NCBI RefSeq assembly: GCF_008806595.1
Contig: NZ_VZRB01000002.1
Coordinates: forward strand, 310,001-374,000
Direction: 5' to 3'
DNA length: 64,000 nucleotides
DNA from: Streptomyces luteolifulvus
GTDB taxonomy: Bacteria; Actinomycetota; Actinomycetes; Streptomycetales; Streptomycetaceae
How positions within the stretch are numbered: position 1 is the stretch's first letter; every line of letters starts with the position of its first letter. Positions 59,832 to 64,000 of this stretch are shown here, one piece after another. The notes under the pieces are model-generated. The model did not search any database. It had not been told where the DNA came from and was given only the letters and a program-made list of their open reading frames with translations. The position numbers were made by a program, and so were the translations under genes.

Positions 59832-59915
59832 GTGCAGGATGCCGATTCATCATACGACTCAGGAGCGGTCCGACGTTCCATGGAGCCTGTCCTGCCCAGA
59901 TGTGGAGTCATGTGA
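59832..59915 (+). CDS. Possible 27-residue leader peptide coupled to the aminotransferase gene
   Basis: A GTG at 59832 follows AGGAGG by 5 bases and opens a short frame (MQDADSSYDSGAVRRSMEPV, then LPRCGVM). Its stop overlaps the aminotransferase GTG start in GTGA. The strong ribosome site and overlapping stop suggest that it is translated and couples translation of the next gene. The sequence itself has no recognisable domain. An ATG inside the operator (59790) would give a longer version. Confidence 0.45.
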   Translation: MQDADSSYDSGAVRRSMEPVLPRCGVM

Positions 59916-61153
59916 GCGAGACCGAGGTCAACACCGCGCCGCGCCCCCTGCTGCTGGCCGACGGCAGGCCCGCCGAGCGGGCGTGGTCGCTGGATCCGGC
60001 CCTCAAACACCTGAACCACGGGTCCTTCGGGGCGGTTCCGCTGGTGGCTCAGCAGCGGCAGGACATGCTGCGTGCGGAGATGGAACGCTCGCCCGTGGTG
60101 TGGTTCCCGGCGCTGCCGGGGCGGCTCGCGGGCACCCGTGTCGAGCTCGCCGCCTTCCTGCACGTCTCCGCCGACGACCTTGCCCTGGTGCCGAACGCCA
60201 GCGCAGGTGCGAGCGTCGTCTACGCCGCTCTCCCCCGCCGTCGTGGCGGGGAGATCGTCGTCACCGACCACGGCTACGGTGCCGTCACGATGGGCGCCGA
60301 GCGGCTGGCACGTCGCTGGGGCGGCCGGGTCCGTACCGCGCGGGTGCCGCTGGATGCGGACGAGGACCAGGCATACGAGGCCGTGGCCGGCGAGCTCGGC
60401 GAGGCCACCGACCTCGTCGTCGTCGACCAGATCACCTCGGCGACCGCGCGCCGGCTGCCGGTGGAACGGATCGGCGCGGAGGCGCGCCGGCGCGGCATCC
60501 CGGTGCTCGTCGACGGCGCTCACGCGCCCGGACTCGTCGAAACCCCGCTCGCCGACGCGACGTACGACTTCTGGACCGGCAACCTGCACAAATGGGGCTG
60601 TGCCCCGCGCGGCACCGCGGTCCTCGTCGCCCACGGCCCACTGCGTGACGGTCTGTGCCCGCTGATCGACTCGTGGGGCGCCGGGGATCCCTACCCCGAC
60701 CGATTCGACCAGCAGGGCACGGTCGACGCCACCGCCTACCTGGCCGCTCCGGCGGCCCTCGCCTTCGTCGAGGACACCTGGGGCTGGTCCGCCGCCCGGC
60801 GCTACATGGACGACCTGGCCGGCTACGGCGCGGAGGTGATCGGTGCCGCCCTCGGGGAACTGACCGGTGCGGACAGCCGAGTTGACGTCGGGATGCCCGT
60901 GCCCGGTATGCGCCTGGTGCGACTGCCCGAAGGCCTGGCGGCCGACCGGATCGAGGCCGACGCCCTGCGTGACCGCGTGGCCCGTGAACTGGACGTGGAG
61001 GCGGCCTTCACCAGCTTCGCCGGCGTCGGCTATCTGCGCCTGTCCGCCCACGTCTACAACACCACCGCCGACTACGAGTACTTCGCCGAGGAATGCGTCC
61101 CCGTCCTCGGCCAGTGGGCCCGAGAAACCCCAGGGAAGAGGTCAGCACCATGA
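59912..61153 (+). CDS. Class V PLP-dependent aminotransferase, isopenicillin N epimerase-like
   Basis: The 413-residue enzyme opens LNHGSFGAVPLVAQQRQDML, the pattern of the isopenicillin-N-epimerase/cysteine-desulfurase-like branch of class V aminotransferases. The Lys that binds PLP is in DFWTGNLHKWGCAPRGTAVL (about K226), preceded by DGAHAPG with the Asp and His of the cofactor site. The substrate is unknown. GGAG precedes the GTG start. Its stop overlaps the start of a sugar-binding lipoprotein gene (ATGA), so the enzyme probably acts on a compound imported by that transporter. Confidence 0.9.
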   Translation: MSETEVNTAPRPLLLADGRPAERAWSLDPALKHLNHGSFGAVPLVAQQRQDMLRAEMERSPVVWFPALPGRLAGTRVELAAFLHVSADDLALVPNASAGASVVYAALPRRRGGEIVVTDHGYGAVTMGAERLARRWGGRVRTARVPLDADEDQAYEAVAGELGEATDLVVVDQITSATARRLPVERIGAEARRRGIPVLVDGAHAPGLVETPLADATYDFWTGNLHKWGCAPRGTAVLVAHGPLRDGLCPLIDSWGAGDPYPDRFDQQGTVDATAYLAAPAALAFVEDTWGWSAARRYMDDLAGYGAEVIGAALGELTGADSRVDVGMPVPGMRLVRLPEGLAADRIEADALRDRVARELDVEAAFTSFAGVGYLRLSAHVYNTTADYEYFAEECVPVLGQWARETPGKRSAP

Positions 61154-62466
61154 GAAGAAGCACGATGAGACGAAGGACGGCAGCTCTCGCGCTCGGTACG
61201 GCCGCCGCGACGATCCTGGCCGGCTGTTCCACCATGAGCCCCGACGCGAGCGGAACGGTCACGCTCAACATGGTGGAGAGCCTGACGAACCCCGCCCGTA
61301 CCGACCTGCTGAAGGATCTGATAGCCGACTTCGAGCGGCAGCACCCCAAGGTCAAGGTCAACCTCATCTCCCCGCCCACCGAGCAGGCCGACCAGAAGCT
61401 CCAGCAGATGCTCCAGTCCGGCAGCGGCGTCGACGTCCTGGAGGTACGGGACATCACCGTGGGGCCCTGGTCGAACAATGGCTGGCTCTACGACATGAAC
61501 AAGGACCTCGATGGCTGGAAGGGCTGGCAGGCGTTGACGGAGAACGCCGTCAACGCCTCCAAGGACGCCAAGGGCCGCACGTACTTCATCCCGTACGGCT
61601 TCTACGGTCTGAGCCTCTTCTACCGCACCGACCTGATCAAGAAGGCCGGCTTCAGCAAGCCGCCCGCCACCTGGGAGGAACTGCTGCAGCAGGCGTCAGC
61701 GATCAACCAACCGGCCACACGGCGCTATGGCTATGCCTTCCGCGGCGGCGCCAACGCCCACAGCAACGCCACCGCCGTCATCGAGGCGTACGTCGCCGAC
61801 CAGGTCGACCCGGCCAACGGCTACAGACTCAGGAGCGGCCGTACGATCTTCTCCGCGCCCGAGGCGGAGGACGCCCTGGCGACCTATCTGCAGCTGTTCG
61901 AGCAGGCGTCCCCCAAGTCCTCCGTCGCATGGGGCTATCCGGAGATGGTCGAGGCCTTCTCCAACGGGTCCACGGCCTTTCTGCTGCAGGACCCCGAGGT
62001 GATCGCCACCGTCTCGCAGTCCAAGGCGATCTCGACGCGTCAGTGGAGCACCGCTCCCCTGGTGGCCGGGCCGGGAGGCAAGACCGTCCAGCCGCTGGCG
62101 ACGGCCGGGTGGGGCGTGGCGAAGGGCAGCGGGCACAAGGAGGCGGCCGTGGACCTGGTCGAGTTCCTCTCCCAGGGCGAGGCGTCGACGAACTTCACCA
62201 AGAAGAACAGCCTCGTGCCGATCCTCAAGTCGGCCACCGGCGACCCCTTCTACCGGACCGGCCCGTGGGCCAGCTACGTCACCATGACCGAGCACCCGGA
62301 GAAGTACCTGGTGGTGACCCAGCCGCGCGGCGTGGCGTGGTGGACCGAGTGGCAGCAGAAGGCCGACACGGACGTCCAGAAGATGATCCTCGGCAAGACG
62401 AAGCCCAAGGAGCTGCTGGCGGGCTGGGACGCGTACTGGACCGAGAAGTGGCAGCAGGAGCAGTAG
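61150..62466 (+). CDS. ABC transporter extracellular solute-binding lipoprotein
   Basis: The 438-residue protein belongs to the family-1 (MalE-type) solute-binding proteins. An N-terminal basic signal sequence ends in a lipobox (ILAGCS), so it is anchored to the outer face of the membrane. Typical segments are DLIADFERQHPKVKVN, GSGVDVLEVRDITVGPW and PLATAGWGVAKGSGHKEAAV. It binds a sugar or sugar-like compound for import. It overlaps the aminotransferase stop and is followed after 2 bases by the first permease gene. Confidence 0.93.
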   Translation: MRRSTMRRRTAALALGTAAATILAGCSTMSPDASGTVTLNMVESLTNPARTDLLKDLIADFERQHPKVKVNLISPPTEQADQKLQQMLQSGSGVDVLEVRDITVGPWSNNGWLYDMNKDLDGWKGWQALTENAVNASKDAKGRTYFIPYGFYGLSLFYRTDLIKKAGFSKPPATWEELLQQASAINQPATRRYGYAFRGGANAHSNATAVIEAYVADQVDPANGYRLRSGRTIFSAPEAEDALATYLQLFEQASPKSSVAWGYPEMVEAFSNGSTAFLLQDPEVIATVSQSKAISTRQWSTAPLVAGPGGKTVQPLATAGWGVAKGSGHKEAAVDLVEFLSQGEASTNFTKKNSLVPILKSATGDPFYRTGPWASYVTMTEHPEKYLVVTQPRGVAWWTEWQQKADTDVQKMILGKTKPKELLAGWDAYWTEKWQQEQ

Positions 62467-62468
62467 GC

Positions 62469-63461
62469 ATGTCCGTCGCGTCCACACCGACGAAGGCGGC
62501 CACGCCTGGCACGGGCAGCGCCTCCCGCAGGGGAGGCGCCCCCCGAGGGCGGGGCCGCAGGCGGGAGTTCACCTCTCGGCGCGGCCTGCAGATCGCCGCC
62601 TACATGGCGCCGGCCGCCGTCTTCGTGGCGGTCTTCACGTACTACCCGATGCTCGCGGGCGGTCACATGGCCTTCCGCAACTGGAAGCTGACCGACCTGA
62701 CCGACACGTCCTGGGTCGGCCTGAAGAACTTCCGCGACGTCTTCGCCGACCCCGCCTGGGGCACCGTGCTGGGCAACACCGCGGTCTGGGTGATCGGTTC
62801 GATCGTCCCTCAGCTGGTGATCGGCTTCGCTCTGGCCCTGTGGCTGCGCCGCCGCTTCCGCTTCCGCGGCCTGTACCAGGCGCTGATCTTCTTTCCCTGG
62901 GCGATCTCCGGTTTCCTCATCGGCATTCTCTTCCGGTGGCTGTTCAACAGCGAGTTCGGCGTCGTCAACGACCTGCTGCAGAAGGCCGGTCTGATCGACG
63001 AGCCGATCGCCTGGCTGGCGGATCCCGACACGGCGATGGCGGCGGTGCTGATCGCCAACGTCTGGTACGGCGTCACCTTCTTCGCGATCATGATCCTGGC
63101 CGCCCTCCAGTCGATCCCCGACGAGTTGTACGAGGCGGCGGCACTGGACGGAGCCGGCAAGGTGCGCACGCTCTTCCGGATCACCGTCCCCTACATCCGG
63201 ACCACACTGGCACTGACCGTGCTGCTCCGGGTGATCTGGATCTTCAACTTCCCCGACCTGATCTTCGGGATGACCGCCGGTGGGCCGAACAACGAGACAC
63301 ACATCGTGACCACCTGGATGATCAAGATCACGCAGCAGGGCGACTACGGCAGGGCCTCCGCGCTCGGCCTCCTCGTGATGGCCGCGCTGCTGGTGTTCGC
63401 CGTGTTCTTCCTCCTGGCCACGGGAGAGAAGAAACGAGAGAAGAAAGGGGCGAGGCCGTGA
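62469..63461 (+). CDS. ABC transporter permease, MalF-type
   Basis: The 330-residue membrane protein has six predicted helices after a basic N-terminal tail of about 35 residues rich in Arg and Gly. The coupling EAA-type loop is ELYEAAALDGAGKVRTLFRI at about residues 215-235, which contacts the ATPase subunit. It is the first of two permeases for the solute-binding lipoprotein. Its stop overlaps the next permease start (GTGA). Confidence 0.94.
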   Translation: MSVASTPTKAATPGTGSASRRGGAPRGRGRRREFTSRRGLQIAAYMAPAAVFVAVFTYYPMLAGGHMAFRNWKLTDLTDTSWVGLKNFRDVFADPAWGTVLGNTAVWVIGSIVPQLVIGFALALWLRRRFRFRGLYQALIFFPWAISGFLIGILFRWLFNSEFGVVNDLLQKAGLIDEPIAWLADPDTAMAAVLIANVWYGVTFFAIMILAALQSIPDELYEAAALDGAGKVRTLFRITVPYIRTTLALTVLLRVIWIFNFPDLIFGMTAGGPNNETHIVTTWMIKITQQGDYGRASALGLLVMAALLVFAVFFLLATGEKKREKKGARP

Positions 63462-64000
63462 TCGGCAAGGAGACCGCGGGCGGCCGGGCCGTCCGGTTCA
63501 CCTTCCTCGGGGTGTGGTTGCTCTTCACCGTCTTTCCGCTCTACTGGATCACCGTCACCTCGCTCAAGGCACCCGGCGACATCTTCCGCTTCCCGATCGC
63601 CTACTGGCCCGAACACTTCTCGCTGGAGAACTACAGTGGCCTGTTCGGCACGGCCGACTTCGGGACCTACCTCACCAACAGCCTCGTGGTCGCGGTGGTG
63701 GCGGGCGCGGCCGCCACGGCGATCTCGATGCTGTCGGCGTATGTGCTGGCCCGCTTCGAGTTCCGCACCAAGTCGGCCCTGCTGATGGCCGCCCTGGTCA
63801 CCCAGATGATCCCGTCGTTCATCGCGCTGGGACCGCTCTACCTGCTGATGACCGACCTGAAGCTGGTCGACAACCGCCTCGGACTGATCCTCGTCTACAT
63901 CGCCGTGTGCATCCCCTTCTGCACGGTGATGCTGCGCGGCTTCTTCGAGAACATCCCGGACGCGCTGGAGGAGGCCGCCATGATCGACGGGCTGTCCCGG
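63458..64000 (+). CDS. ABC transporter permease, MalG-type, 5' part
   Basis: The GTG at 63458 overlaps the previous stop and the frame runs off the window end after 181 codons. Hydrophobic helices (FLGVWLLFTVFPLYWITVTS at about residues 15-34, and further ones near 75-160) and the start of the coupling loop (NIPDALEEAAMIDGLSR) identify the second, MalG-type permease. The ATPase gene is not within the window; in actinobacteria such operons often rely on a shared MsiK-type ATPase encoded elsewhere. Confidence 0.93.
   Translation, partial: MIGKETAGGRAVRFTFLGVWLLFTVFPLYWITVTSLKAPGDIFRFPIAYWPEHFSLENYSGLFGTADFGTYLTNSLVVAVVAGAAATAISMLSAYVLARFEFRTKSALLMAALVTQMIPSFIALGPLYLLMTDLKLVDNRLGLILVYIAVCIPFCTVMLRGFFENIPDALEEAAMIDGLSR

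Noticed and set aside
1..64000. Search for CRISPR arrays, rRNA, tRNA, phage integrase, transposase or a biosynthetic gene cluster
   Set aside because: No regularly spaced repeats, RNA gene patterns, integrase or transposase motifs, or PKS/NRPS modules were seen.

Overview
The window reads as a stretch of high-GC actinobacterial chromosome, most probably Streptomyces. The evidence is a strong G/C bias at third codon positions, GTG starts, overlapping stop/start junctions, many RsbW-type ATPases and SpoIIE/RsbU phosphatases, PucR, DUF2637 and FCD-GntR proteins, and an intergenic repeat I recognise from Streptomyces genomes. No tRNA, rRNA, CRISPR array, prophage or intact insertion sequence was seen. 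The window cuts kdpA at the left edge and a sugar ABC permease at the right edge.

Region 1 (1-15146) is a potassium island. The 3' end of kdpA is followed by kdpB, kdpC and kdpE, but kdpD is not next to kdpE; a GAF-like gene remnant lies there instead. A leftward group follows (NfeD-like protein, flotillin, two membrane proteins), then a broken M50/CBS protease gene. A second, decayed kdp locus comes next: a 27-residue membrane peptide, kdpF, a degraded 3' fragment of kdpE, and an intact kdpD. kdpABC is missing between kdpF and kdpE'. The leftward pair trkH-trkA completes the K+ theme.

Region 2 (15147-26900) holds an AraC-type remnant, a VOC protein, an asparaginase and a ClC channel whose best ribosome site precedes ATC instead of ATG. 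Three large leftward PAS/GAF-SpoIIE phosphatases follow. The leftward cbtB-cbtA cobalt transporter genes lie behind a cobalamin riboswitch.

Region 3 (27000-38300) has a histidine-phosphatase-like protein lacking both catalytic histidines, an SRPBCC protein, and two genes truncated head-to-head. A purine catabolism cluster follows: xanthine dehydrogenase FAD, 2Fe-2S and Mo subunits, an NCS2 permease and XdhC, all leftward, with divergent pucR.

Region 4 (38300-50450) contains a TPR protein behind a Rex/Crp-like palindrome, a GntR regulator, an iron-box-like palindrome, a DUF2637 membrane protein, an RsbW-like ATPase, a PoxB-type enzyme, a PP2C-like protein, DUF456 and PPOX proteins, the alkylation repair pair ada-alkA/ogt, and rsgA.

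Region 5 (50500-64000) contains a GNAT/NDP-forming acyl-CoA synthetase fusion, a universal stress protein and a membrane protein joining a sigma-region-4-like helix-turn-helix to an external CBM2 domain. It also has a radical-SAM-like protein with an unusual CX8CX2C motif and an RsbW-like ATPase coupled to a Fur regulator. Last is a GntR-controlled operon (class V aminotransferase plus sugar ABC transporter) with a perfect 21-bp palindrome between regulator and operon.

The observations most worth following are the split and decayed kdp locus, the CBM2/HTH membrane fusion, the radical SAM protein, the GntR/aminotransferase/ABC operon, and the repeat-built start of ogt.
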